A stretch of 64,000 nucleotides of DNA from Methanomicrobium antiquum (GCF_029633915.1 NZ_CP091092.1:2232001-2296000), one strand, 5' to 3'; numbered from the stretch's first letter, positions 17,122 through 25,738 are shown. Numbers and translations: made by a program. The notes: generated by a model not told the origin, from the sequence alone.

Positions 17122-18108
17122 TTAATTTGGAATCTTACTGGTTCTTAAAAACGATTTGGCTATAAATACAACATCTTTAGATTTTGAAATATTTTCATAC
17201 TGCTGATCAAAGTTTTCAAATGCACTATTATTGAATTGTTTGTCCTCAATAATAACCAGTCTGGATGGATAAATTATAATCCCTTCATTTTTAAGTGAAT
17301 CGGCTATTAAAACCTCTGCCTCATTCGACAGAGAATTTAAACTTACAGGATAATAATTTGTCTGGCTATTGTTAAAATTGATTTTTTCATAAAATATCCA
17401 TCCGTATGTTGAAAGATCTATGTAATGATTCAAATCTTCCGGTATCTTATCAGAATCTGAAGATAAATTAACATAATAATTCATATAATATGTATCCATA
17501 GAGTCCCGGATTCTAAAAGCAGAAATTGAACCAAATTCATTATTCAATAACTGATTTATTTCTCCATCGGTTGTATCATTTTTAAAACCGATTGTCGGGT
17601 ACCAATATCTCTCTGAATTATCAGCATTACTATAATACGGATCGCAGAACCTGTTTTTTGATCTCACCTTTACGACGGATATAAAATCATAATCATCATT
17701 TATCTGGTTAAGAGATGATACAATCCGTTGTTTTACATCAGAACTGTCTCCGCCATAACAAATCATAATTTTTAAATCTTCATCTTCATTCAAATTCCTG
17801 CCATAACTGATTTTCCATACAATATCCATATCTCCAAAATATTTATTCATCAGAAATTTAATTTCAGAATAATCTACACTGGAATTTAAAATCAATTCAG
17901 GGTACCAATCTTCACCGAGCATTTCTGCATCTGACTTTGTGAACAGGTATTTTTCTGTTGGACTTTCTAATGAACAGATCTCCTGTGTACATTGATTTTC
18001 TGCCTCATCTCCACTTAAAATCCAGTTTATCGATAAAATCACGATTAAGACTATAACTATAACGATAATTAACTCCGATAATTTCCGGGGATTTTTTATA
18101 AATTTCAT
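17122..18108 (-). CDS. membrane-anchored extracellular protein, unknown
   Basis: The 328-residue protein has one N-terminal transmembrane segment (about 13-32, LIIVIVIVLIVILSINWIL). The large extracellular part appears to contain two related halves. Each has a WYPELILNSSVDYSEIKFLM-like segment (about 68) and WYPTIGFKNDTTDGEINQLL (about 170). No family was recognised. It follows the C39-like protease gene by 33 bp in the U3 operon and could be its partner or anchor. No good ribosome site is seen. Confidence 0.7.
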   Translation of the reverse strand: MKFIKNPRKLSELIIVIVIVLIVILSINWILSGDEAENQCTQEICSLESPTEKYLFTKSDAEMLGEDWYPELILNSSVDYSEIKFLMNKYFGDMDIVWKISYGRNLNEDEDLKIMICYGGDSSDVKQRIVSSLNQINDDYDFISVVKVRSKNRFCDPYYSNADNSERYWYPTIGFKNDTTDGEINQLLNNEFGSISAFRIRDSMDTYYMNYYVNLSSDSDKIPEDLNHYIDLSTYGWIFYEKINFNNSQTNYYPVSLNSLSNEAEVLIADSLKNEGIIIYPSRLVIIEDKQFNNSAFENFDQQYENISKSKDVVFIAKSFLRTSKIPN

Positions 18109-18141
18109 GTTTGGAAAATATTTATTAAATTAATTATTTAA

Positions 18142-19332
18142 TTACCAGTCAACAAAAATCCATTCCTGAATCCCGGCTGTATCAAAATTTTCCCAATATC
18201 TCTCAGAGAATATTTCATCACCAATCATATATTTTCCAGGATCATATACTCTAAAATACTCAGAATCACCAGAATAAAAATAACCGGCAATTGCTCTTGC
18301 ATGTGCACCAAATCCGGCAGACACTCCCGAGGCAATTGGATTTTCATTATCACGGATATGATCTTTGCCTTGATAATATACTATCTGCCCGCCACTCCTA
18401 TAAAGCGTAGGAAGTTGAAGTCCGTCAGGATCATTTGTATAATATTCTAATTCCGAATCATGACCCGGAGTACCTTTCGGGTTACCATACTGATCAATTG
18501 AGTCCATAATTTCAGCTATAGTCGTATATGAATCAGAAACTCCAAACCAGTATGCAATCATTTTTCCTGTAGTAACAGTACACCAATATTCATTTGGTTG
18601 TGTGAGAAGATTTGCCTGATTCCATAAATCCATATATTCCGAAGCTTTAGATACTCCTGCTTTCTCATTAAATTGTTCATCCCATGATTTGATCTTCTCA
18701 TCAATATTTGAAGGATCAAGGCTGGCATAATATGAATGCCCATCTATCGATTTGTTTTTATCAGTACTGTCAAATATGGTTTCACCGTCCTGATCTACGA
18801 TTATTTCCCTCAATTGGTCATTATGTCCTTTTATTTCCAACATTACGTATAAATATTGATAATCATATTCAACAAGTTGTGAGCTTATGATCTTTTCTGA
18901 AGACAACGCCTTCTTCTCAAAACTCTTTACTGAATCGCTTAGTAATTTATCATAGCATATTTCATCAGGACTATCCATAATTATTGATACCGGCCCGCCA
19001 AGGACTTTGCTGGCAGTTGCCTTTATATAACCCAGATTTTCTCCATTTTTTTCAATTGGGAATTGGTAATATAAAAGCAGGCCATTTATATCATATATCA
19101 AAACAGGTTCATTTTTAAGCATATCAACTGAATAAACATCCTTTGAAATTGCGCCGCTATAAATAAATTTATTGAATTCATTTTTAGCTCCGATAAACGC
19201 ATTATCCTGAGATACTGAATATTTTTCCACAGTTTCAATATCCACCGCACTAACCGCCGGAACGAAAATCGCCCCGACAAGAACCATTACCAATAGCAGG
19301 TAAAAAGCCCGCATTACATTTTTCGTTTTCAT
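18142..19332 (-). CDS. exported C39-like cysteine peptidase with shared signal module (cassette U3)
   Basis: The 396-residue protein begins with the shared signal peptide (MRAFYLLLVMVLVGAIFVPA). It has an N-terminal domain of about 170 residues and a C-terminal papain-fold domain of the peptidase C39-like type. The likely catalytic Cys lies in WCTVTTGKMIAYWFG (about 250), His in GAHARAIAGYF (about 345) and Asp in FRVYDPG. It probably cuts proteins or peptides outside the cell. GGAG before the ATG supports the start. It is the first gene of a two-gene operon. Confidence 0.78.
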   Translation of the reverse strand: MKTKNVMRAFYLLLVMVLVGAIFVPAVSAVDIETVEKYSVSQDNAFIGAKNEFNKFIYSGAISKDVYSVDMLKNEPVLIYDINGLLLYYQFPIEKNGENLGYIKATASKVLGGPVSIIMDSPDEICYDKLLSDSVKSFEKKALSSEKIISSQLVEYDYQYLYVMLEIKGHNDQLREIIVDQDGETIFDSTDKNKSIDGHSYYASLDPSNIDEKIKSWDEQFNEKAGVSKASEYMDLWNQANLLTQPNEYWCTVTTGKMIAYWFGVSDSYTTIAEIMDSIDQYGNPKGTPGHDSELEYYTNDPDGLQLPTLYRSGGQIVYYQGKDHIRDNENPIASGVSAGFGAHARAIAGYFYSGDSEYFRVYDPGKYMIGDEIFSERYWENFDTAGIQEWIFVDW

Positions 19333-19535
19333 GTTTTCGTCTCCTTTTATTTTTCATGTCCCCGGAGACAGGATCGTCAAAGGTTTCAAGTAGTTTTAAG
19401 CTTAATTACAGTTATGCCCCCGGGCACGCAGGGGTTTTCGCCGTTCTTGATCGGTCGGGCAAAACCCTGCAACACCTTTTAGATGCTACATTGATGACTT
19501 TGATTCTGCATAATAAATTTATTATGTCCAAATCA
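19333..19535 (-). promoter_or_regulatory. conserved leader U3 (promoter and structured 5' UTR)
   Basis: On the minus strand there is a TATA-like AAATTTATTATG (19509-19520) and the GGTGTTGCAGGG block. A strong stem forms between 19457-19470 and 19428-19442. A GC-rich segment, TTACTTGAAACC-type sequence shared with U2 and U4, and AAAAGGAGACG before the ATG follow. The stem loop differs from U1/U4 while the arms remain complementary. Confidence 0.68.
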
Positions 19536-19623
19536 TGCAACTGAGTATTTCTCCAATTTGGATGTCTTTAAACCTTTTTAGCAGATTTCATATTCCGGTA
19601 AAAACTATCTACACATTATTCCT

Positions 19624-20061
19624 TCAGGAAATACCTGATATAAAAATCAAAATCCAGATTACAGATAATATTCCTGCAATAATCAATTGTAATTTTTCCT
19701 TCCCGGAAGCCAAAAAACCAATTAATCCAAGGCAGATTAATAGCATCAGATTATACCCCGTGAATAATAGTAAATGACTCAGATTCAAAAAATCATGAAA
19801 ATTAGCCGATAAAAGAATTAAAAAAATCAAAAATGCATAAGATACGATTCCGGAAAGAGGAGCACGGAATCTGTCACCCGTTTTATATCCATAAAAAAAG
19901 ACTCCGGTTGGATATAAAATAACTAATAAAATACCACTTATTCCTGAATAAAATGAATTTTCCATACTTAACAAATAATATACAATACAAAGAACAGCAA
20001 AAAACAAAATATAAGAAAAAAGGAGGATGTTGTTTTTTTCAAACAGTTTTTGATATCTCAT
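19624..20061 (-). CDS. four-helix membrane protein, duplicated family
   Basis: The 145-residue protein has four hydrophobic segments (about 14-32, 40-58, 70-88 and 95-140). Between the second and third is a conserved hydrophilic GYKTGDRFRAPLSGI. It is about 60-65% identical by eye to the 145-residue protein at 23937. It starts 8 bp after the stop of the cassette gene at 20069, so the two are coupled. Function is unknown. Pairing with an exported protein would suit an immunity, chaperone or export role. Confidence 0.75.
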   Translation of the reverse strand: MRYQKLFEKNNILLFSYILFFAVLCIVYYLLSMENSFYSGISGILLVILYPTGVFFYGYKTGDRFRAPLSGIVSYAFLIFLILLSANFHDFLNLSHLLLFTGYNLMLLICLGLIGFLASGKEKLQLIIAGILSVIWILIFISGIS

Positions 20062-20068
20062 CCTTCAT

Positions 20069-20908
20069 TCACCAGTAAAAGATTCTTGTACACATCCCAT
20101 TATTATACGGGCTTGCTACATAATTGTTGAGAGAATAATCATCTTCATAGACATGCCACAAGGTATCCCCTACTTGATCATAAAATCCTGCAACTTCCTC
20201 TTCTGCATTTTCAAATCCGTCAGCCTCATGAGGAGCCCATGTGTCATGATGAGCTGCTCCGATAACATCTCCATCATTCATCTGCCATAATCTGAGGTGC
20301 CAGCCACCGAAAACCCTTAGAGGATCGTCTGCGAGTCCATCATCCGCTTTCCATCCACTGTCATAAATATAGTATGTGTCTTCAGCAATAATATCCCACC
20401 ATCCTTCATTGAGAATCTCCGTTTTCACTGTATTTAGGTTGTTGCTTTCCCATGCTATATTGACAGGTTCATCTAATTGATGATATGAATCTCCAACTTT
20501 TTCCCAAATCCACTGAGGATAATCATAGCTTTTAGAATACACAGGAGGATCATTTTCCAATGTGAAAACATCATATGAGGATTTTGTAGAAGTATAATGT
20601 TTGCCTTCAACAAGGTTTAATTTTTTTACATAATCCAAATCAACTTTATAAGAAATAGTTTTCTCTAATTGCCCCACATTGAACCTTGCTTTCAATTCTG
20701 AGCCAGAATATATGTTTTTAACATATAATATCTCATCACTGACATAATATTCAGTTGTATGTTCTACAAGAATTGTATGTTCTTTTTCCCATTCACTTAC
20801 TATTCTGGGACTGGTTTTTTCTGCACTTACAGCCTGTACCAGGACTACACTTACTATAAGTGCTATAAATAGCAGGCTCAAAGCCCGCATACCTTTTTTC
20901 GTTTTCAT
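20069..20908 (-). CDS. exported protein with shared signal module (cassette U4)
   Basis: The 279-residue protein has the shared-type signal peptide (MRALSLLFIALIVSVVLVQA). The mature protein is rich in Trp and Tyr. The C-terminal half includes DDPLRVFGGWHLRLWQ and DVIGAAHHDTWAPHEADGFE. That HLRLW...GAAHHD pattern recalls the LssY C-terminal domain, but the match is tentative. AAAAGGAGATG before the ATG supports the start. A duplicate of its 3' half, with an internal deletion, lies at 24379-24500. Confidence 0.75.
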   Translation of the reverse strand: MKTKKGMRALSLLFIALIVSVVLVQAVSAEKTSPRIVSEWEKEHTILVEHTTEYYVSDEILYVKNIYSGSELKARFNVGQLEKTISYKVDLDYVKKLNLVEGKHYTSTKSSYDVFTLENDPPVYSKSYDYPQWIWEKVGDSYHQLDEPVNIAWESNNLNTVKTEILNEGWWDIIAEDTYYIYDSGWKADDGLADDPLRVFGGWHLRLWQMNDGDVIGAAHHDTWAPHEADGFENAEEEVAGFYDQVGDTLWHVYEDDYSLNNYVASPYNNGMCTRIFYW

Positions 20909-21125
20909 GTTTTCATCTCCTTTTATTTTTCATGCCCCCCGGAGACAGGATCGTCAAAGGTTTCAAGTAGTTTTTGAGCCCAACTACATTATGCCTCCGG
21001 GCAGGCAGGGGTTTTCGCCGTTTCTGAAACTAACTCTGGCAAAAATCCCTGTGCAACACCTTTTTGATGCTACAGTGAGGACTTTGCTTTAGTATAATAA
21101 ATGGATTATGTCCATATTATCGAAC
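20909..21125 (-). promoter_or_regulatory. conserved leader U4 (promoter and structured 5' UTR)
   Basis: On the minus strand this has the TATA-like TTATTATACT (21091-21100) and a 14-bp imperfect stem between 21038-21051 and 21006-21019. A smaller hairpin GTAGTT/AACTAC, a CCGG-rich block and AAAAGGAGATG follow. It differs from U1 at only a few positions over about 145 bp, although the downstream proteins are unrelated. Confidence 0.7.
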
Positions 21126-21212
21126 TGTTTGTCTTTCAGTTCGATGATTTGGACATAAAAGGTAAATATCACTAATATCCATATTAAAATATATAAATTT
21201 GGAAGTGGTTTT

Positions 21213-21668
21213 ATGCTAAGGAAATTAGGAATTTCTGCATTATTATTGATGTTTTGTATATCATTCGCATCAGGCGCGGCGGCTGAAGAAAAAACTGATG
21301 CCTTTTATACAGGTGATTTGGAAGGCTATACCATAACGCCGGCAAAAGACTCCGTTGGAGATTCAGGTCAGAAGTATATCTATGATACAATTATGCAGGG
21401 TGAGACCAACTGGCACACCAAAAATGTCAATTCACATGTTACTGTCCTAAATGTTGATTTAAACTGGGGAGATTCGTCGGATTCCTTAAGGCTTGGAATA
21501 TACACTCCTGACTGGCAGTACCTCGGAGAATTTTATGATAGTGCAGATGGAAAAGTAAATGGAAGAATCAATATTGATATCTCAAATCCGGCCGGCATAG
21601 CAGAGGGAACCTGGCATTATGAAGTCTATGGATATAGCGTTTTCGAAACTGAAGATTATTATCTATAA
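21213..21668 (+). CDS. small secreted beta-sandwich protein
   Basis: The 151-residue protein has a cleavable signal peptide (ISALLLMFCISFASGAAA). The beta-rich domain contains ITPAKDSVGDSGQKYIYDTI, VTVLNVDLNWGDSSDSLRLG and GTWHYEVYGYSVF. Its pattern is like pre-peptidase C-terminal or P-type jelly-roll domains. It lies 22 bp before a membrane regulator gene whose short outer segment shares GYTI(T/S)P. The two may form a sensor pair. Confidence 0.72.
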   Translation: MLRKLGISALLLMFCISFASGAAAEEKTDAFYTGDLEGYTITPAKDSVGDSGQKYIYDTIMQGETNWHTKNVNSHVTVLNVDLNWGDSSDSLRLGIYTPDWQYLGEFYDSADGKVNGRINIDISNPAGIAEGTWHYEVYGYSVFETEDYYL

Positions 21669-21690
21669 TATCTTTTTAAACTGATTATTT

Positions 21691-22431
21691 ATGCAGACAG
21701 CGGATTTCTTCTTTATTCTTTTCGTTTTATCAATTTTCACAGCAGGTGCTCAGGCAGCAACGGGCGGATATACAATCTCTCCTCACACAGATTTTCCGGC
21801 CCTTATTGAAAGCGGACTTGTTGATTCATCAGGCGCTGATTCAACTATTACATTCTGGCAGCTGCCTCTCTGGATTCAGATATTTTATGTGGCAGGGATT
21901 CTTGCCGCTTTTTTGGGACTTTTTAAGGTTTTTCCCATCGTTTTGGCCAAAGTCGGCGGAATTTTGGAAAATGAAAACCGGAAGAATATCTATGAGTATA
22001 TCTCTCAAAATCCGGGAAGTAATATAGCTGATATATCCGCGAGCCTGCATATAAACCGGGGCTCTGTAAAATATCATCTTTCAAGACTTGGTTTAGAGAA
22101 CAGAGTAGTTTCATTAAGAGCAGGAAAATATAAGCGGTTGTATCAAAATTCCAAAACATACGATAAATATGAAAAAATCATTATATCATGTCTGAGAAAT
22201 GAAACAGGAAAAAAGCTTCTGGTAAGCATACTGGAAAATCCCGGAATTACAAATCAGGCTCTATCAGAAAGATTTGATCTTAGTAAAAGCACAATCCACT
22301 GGTATCTTGAGAATTTCTGTCGTCTGGATATTATAACTCCTGTAACTGATGGAAAATACAAAAAGTGGTTTATAAAACCCGTTGTGAGGAGAACTCTTAA
22401 AAAAACTATTTATCTCCGGGATATTCATTGA
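21691..22431 (+). CDS. membrane-bound regulator with two winged-helix domains
   Basis: The 246-residue protein has an N-terminal signal or first membrane segment (residues 5-23), a short outer loop of about 40 residues, and a second membrane segment (about 58-85). Two winged helix-turn-helix domains then lie on the cytoplasmic side. The first includes NPGSNIADISASLHINRGSVKYHLSRL (about 112-138) and the second NPGITNQALSERFDLSKSTIHWYLENF (about 185-211). It looks like a one-component regulator that carries an outside signal to DNA. Targets are unknown, and the adjacent exported-protein operons are candidates. Confidence 0.8.
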   Translation: MQTADFFFILFVLSIFTAGAQAATGGYTISPHTDFPALIESGLVDSSGADSTITFWQLPLWIQIFYVAGILAAFLGLFKVFPIVLAKVGGILENENRKNIYEYISQNPGSNIADISASLHINRGSVKYHLSRLGLENRVVSLRAGKYKRLYQNSKTYDKYEKIIISCLRNETGKKLLVSILENPGITNQALSERFDLSKSTIHWYLENFCRLDIITPVTDGKYKKWFIKPVVRRTLKKTIYLRDIH

Positions 22432-23807
22432 TATTCATTAATCCTTGTCAGAATCACATCTCCGTTAAGTTTTATTAATGTCACATTTCCAACGCTTTTG
22501 GAATCTGCCATAGCATTGTTTGGCACCTGTGTTGTGTGCAGTTCATTTGAGTCATAAAGGGAAAGAAGATGCGTACCGGAATTGTCAAATACTCTGCATA
22601 TTCCATCAGGACGGCAGTCGATTATACTGCTGTATTCAACTTCATTGTTTTGTGTTGAATCTCCGGGAGGAACGATTTTTAAATTTCCCGCAGGCATCTG
22701 AGGATTTATATTTTTGTTTTCTTTAAGTTCGGGCAGTAAAAGAGCAGACCAGTTGATATAATTTCCTTCAGGGACTTTTTCAGGCAGGTTTATAATTTCT
22801 GTAATAATATATGAATCGGCCTTAACTGAACTGTTTAAACTCTCTACGGTGATGAAATATTTGCCTGAGTTAAGTTTTGATGTATTGATGACTGTCGAAA
22901 ATTTATAAAAGCAGTTGTCTCCTTTTACAACTTCAGCCTCTCCCTCTGCAAATTCGTGCGAGTAGTCATAATTTTTAGGTGAGGGATGTATATTGACAGT
23001 TGATATTCCGACAGCAAGTTTTGTTCTCAGAGGAAGAGTCGTATTTCCGGATATAACAGTTTCATGAGGATTTATTTTGTAAGGAGAGTCTATATCTATC
23101 CAGCCGTCAGCGCTGTTTATACGGCACATGAAACACATTCCGCCTGTATCTGAATCCGAGACTGCCTGTTCAAACAAATCAATAAGCATTGTCGGGAAGC
23201 GTTCGCCTGTGTTTATTTCTTTTAGAATTTCTGATGATACATTTTTGTTAGTTCCCTTAATCTCTCCTGAAAGAGAGTCTTTTGTAACTGCAAATTCACC
23301 GTTTGTTCCGGGATATTCAACTAAAATTATTGATGTAAAATTTCCGGGCAGAGAATTTGTCCAGTCAGAGTCAAGGACTTTTTTGAACATATTGTTCCTG
23401 TCAGTATGAAGAATATATGAGGTTATATTTCCGTCAAAAACCCATAACTGAACTTTTTCTGATTTTAGACTGCTCAGATTTCCATTTATCAAAAGAGGAT
23501 GATTCCGGACTACATTTTGAAAAGTACTTTTTTTAAAGTCTTTTGAGAGAGGATCAGAGATAGAGATTATGTTTTCAATAATGGGGCAGTTATTGTTTTC
23601 TTTTGAAAAATTTTTGGATGTTAAATCATCTTTTGCAGAATCCTTATTTAGATCACTGCATCCTGCAGTAAATATTGCAATTGATAGAATAAGCAAAAAA
23701 TATGCAGGAAAAAGAAATTTTTGAAAGATTGATTTTACATGAAAGTTACTTCGTAACTTACATGAAACCGGTGCATGAAATATAATTTTATGGACGTTTT
23801 TAATCAT
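22425..23807 (-). CDS. large surface lipoprotein (methanogen type)
   Basis: The 460-residue protein has a lipobox signal (YFLLILSIAIFTAGC, Cys near 48). Beta-rich repeats follow, such as LLINGNLSSLKSEKVQLWVFDGN and FYKFSTVINTSKLNSGKYFITVES, of the kind seen in Methanomicrobiales surface proteins (possibly DUF3821-like). The only in-frame start is ATG at 23807. That puts about 26 residues encoded by dispersed element copy 5 ahead of the signal peptide. The TATA-like TTATATAT about 20 bases upstream would make it nearly leaderless. It overlaps the 3' end of the regulator gene by 7 bp. Confidence 0.75.
   Translation of the reverse strand: MIKNVHKIIFHAPVSCKLRSNFHVKSIFQKFLFPAYFLLILSIAIFTAGCSDLNKDSAKDDLTSKNFSKENNNCPIIENIISISDPLSKDFKKSTFQNVVRNHPLLINGNLSSLKSEKVQLWVFDGNITSYILHTDRNNMFKKVLDSDWTNSLPGNFTSIILVEYPGTNGEFAVTKDSLSGEIKGTNKNVSSEILKEINTGERFPTMLIDLFEQAVSDSDTGGMCFMCRINSADGWIDIDSPYKINPHETVISGNTTLPLRTKLAVGISTVNIHPSPKNYDYSHEFAEGEAEVVKGDNCFYKFSTVINTSKLNSGKYFITVESLNSSVKADSYIITEIINLPEKVPEGNYINWSALLLPELKENKNINPQMPAGNLKIVPPGDSTQNNEVEYSSIIDCRPDGICRVFDNSGTHLLSLYDSNELHTTQVPNNAMADSKSVGNVTLIKLNGDVILTRINEYQ
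23735..23802 (+). repeat. dispersed palindromic element, copy 5
   Basis: A full copy with hairpin 1 AAGTTAC-TTC-GTAACTT, hairpin 2 CATGAAATATAATTTTATG and the GACGTTTTT tail. It lies inside the 5' end of the minus-strand lipoprotein reading frame, unlike the other full copies. Confidence 0.92.
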
Positions 23808-23936
23808 TGAATTGAGAATATATAATCAGAGCACATATAATTATGCCTGATATAATATGAGTTTCTTTGTTCAACCTGATTGGGCAGATATTCAATCATC
23901 ATTCGGGTTTACCATGAAATCAATTCTGATATTTCT

Positions 23937-24374
23937 TCAGGAAATGCCGGACAAAAAAATCAGAATCCAGATTATACATAAAATACCGGATATAATCATT
24001 TGCATCTTTTCTTTTTGAGAAGCTATATATCCGATAAATCCAAGGCAGATTAAAAGCGTCATATGGTATCCTGTGAATAAAAGTAAATAATTCTGACTCA
24101 GATGATCCTGAAAATTACCAGATAAAATAATTAAAAGAATCAAAAATGCATAGGATATGATTCCAAAAAGAGGAGCACGAAATTTGTCGCCTGTTTTATA
24201 TCCATAGAAGAAGGCTCCAATTGGATAGAGAATAATTAAAAATATTCCTATGAATCCGGAATAAAATGAATTTTTTGAGCTTAAATGAAAGTATACTATA
24301 CAAAGTATGGCAAAAAAACAGAGAGATGAGATAAGAATAAGATTTTTTCTATCAAAGATATCTAAAACATTCAT
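23937..24374 (-). CDS. four-helix membrane protein, paralogue of 19624
   Basis: The 145-residue protein is a clear paralogue of the one at 19624. Shared blocks are SFYSGxxGI, ILYPxGxFFYGYKTGD, FRAPLxGIxSYAFLI, LLLFTGY and the C-terminal WILIFxSGIS. It has four hydrophobic segments. Its upstream partner survives only as the deleted fragment at 24379-24500, so this gene was kept after its partner decayed. Function is unknown. Confidence 0.72.
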   Translation of the reverse strand: MNVLDIFDRKNLILISSLCFFAILCIVYFHLSSKNSFYSGFIGIFLIILYPIGAFFYGYKTGDKFRAPLFGIISYAFLILLIILSGNFQDHLSQNYLLLFTGYHMTLLICLGFIGYIASQKEKMQMIISGILCIIWILIFLSGIS

Positions 24375-24378
24375 CCTT

Positions 24379-24500
24379 ATTCACCAGTTAAAGATTCTTG
24401 TACACATTCCATTATTATAAGAGCCTTCAGAGGATCATCTGAAAGTCCGTCATCTGCTTTCCATCCACTACTATCATCAATATAATATGTGTCTTTTTGC
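24379..24500 (-). pseudogene. internally deleted remnant of the 20069-type exported protein gene
   Basis: The minus strand still encodes SGWKADDGLSDDPLKA, matching SGWKADDGLADDPLRV of the intact protein. The reading then jumps by about 270 bp to the sequence for the last residues (AATAATGGAATGTGTACAAG), now in a shifted frame. The 5' half, signal peptide and leader are missing. Together with the paralogue at 23937 it shows that the two-gene unit was duplicated. Confidence 0.85.
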
Positions 24501-24625
24501 TATGCTCTTTTAGTTTAATATTACCATATATAATTTTGTCTGAATTTTTGGGATTATTTAGAGATTTGTCCGGGAATTTTTCGTTATGTTATTCATAAAT
24601 ATATCAATGACCAATATTTAACCGG

Positions 24626-25516
24626 ATGGCAGAAAAACCAGTATCAGAATATTTTTTTGTATTTTTAAAAGGCCTTTTTATGGGCGCCTGTGACATAATC
24701 CCCGGAGTTTCCGGGGGAACAATAGCATTAATCACAGGAATATATGAGCGCCTTATAACAGCGATTGGAAACATCCGTCCTGAGATATTGCTTACACTTT
24801 TAAGACGTGATTTTGCCGGATTTTACGAGGAGTTCAAACGGGTGGATGCAGTATTTTTAATATCCCTTGTCGCCGGAATAGGTCTTGCGGTTGTGACAAT
24901 ATCACGTGTTATCCTAATATTTCTTGATTTTTACACAGCAATCACATTTGGCTTTTTTTTAGGCCTTATTGCCGCATCTTCAGTTCAGATTTTTCTTGAA
25001 ATTGAACAATGTTCAAGAAACAGGAAATCAGTTTTCTTTCTTTTATTTGGGTTTATATCGGGATTTTTAATTGCAGGCCTTAACCCTTCTGCACTTGGGC
25101 ATTCTCTTCCTGTCCTTTTTATCACCGGAATGATTGCAATTGTTGCTATGATTCTTCCCGGAATTTCGGGTGCATACATAACGCTTCTTATGAATCAGTA
25201 TGAATATCTGCTTGCTGCATTAAAGTCGGTCTCGATTCCGGAGATAATTGCGTACTGCACAGGAGGACTTATTGGTCTGTTGATGTTTACAAAGCTCTTA
25301 AAATTCCTTCTTAAAAATTATCACGCAGTTATGCTTGCATATCTGACCGGACTTATGCTAGGTTCGACACGGATGCTTTTTGATAAAATCGAAGGTGCCG
25401 GCGGATTCTCAACAGGTGCGACAGCGGCGCTTATCGCCGGAATTGTTTTGATTCTTGTAATGGAAATTCTTAAACGAAGATACAATTTTAAAAGCATATG
25501 CGAAGAAAACCCCTGA
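24626..25516 (+). CDS. PopT/DUF368 polyprenyl-phosphate transporter family protein
   Basis: The 296-residue membrane protein has about eight hydrophobic segments. It carries the family signature FMGACDIIPGVSGGTIALITGIYE near residues 19-42 and a second, inverted-repeat-like copy MILPGISGAYITLLMNQYEY (about 173-192). DUF368 members in bacteria recycle undecaprenyl phosphate across the membrane. In an archaeon the substrate would be a dolichol- or polyprenyl-phosphate used for protein glycosylation. The substrate is inferred from the family. Confidence 0.85.
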   Translation: MAEKPVSEYFFVFLKGLFMGACDIIPGVSGGTIALITGIYERLITAIGNIRPEILLTLLRRDFAGFYEEFKRVDAVFLISLVAGIGLAVVTISRVILIFLDFYTAITFGFFLGLIAASSVQIFLEIEQCSRNRKSVFFLLFGFISGFLIAGLNPSALGHSLPVLFITGMIAIVAMILPGISGAYITLLMNQYEYLLAALKSVSIPEIIAYCTGGLIGLLMFTKLLKFLLKNYHAVMLAYLTGLMLGSTRMLFDKIEGAGGFSTGATAALIAGIVLILVMEILKRRYNFKSICEENP

Positions 25517-25666
25517 AAAAAACATATGGTAAAATTACATCTGAAAGGAATAAAATTACGAACAGAAGGAATAAAAATTACCGATTGAAGGAATAAAATC
25601 AGATAAAAAAAAGGTAAGCAAAAGTAAGTAAAAAATACAGCAAAAAAAATGACGGAATTCTAAAAA

Positions 25667-25686
25667 AGATTGATTTTTTTCAATCC
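25667..25686. terminator. hairpin between convergent genes
   Basis: GATTGA-TTTTTT-TCAATC forms a short hairpin with A-rich sequence before it and T-rich sequence after it. It lies between the 3' ends of the PopT-like and CPBP genes. The rest of 25517-25738 holds three loose copies of a GAAGGAATAAAAATTAC motif and no gene. Confidence 0.5.
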
Positions 25687-25738
25687 TTCTCTTAATCCTG
25701 ACTTCTTTTTTTTAATATCGGTTTTTTTCATATACTAA

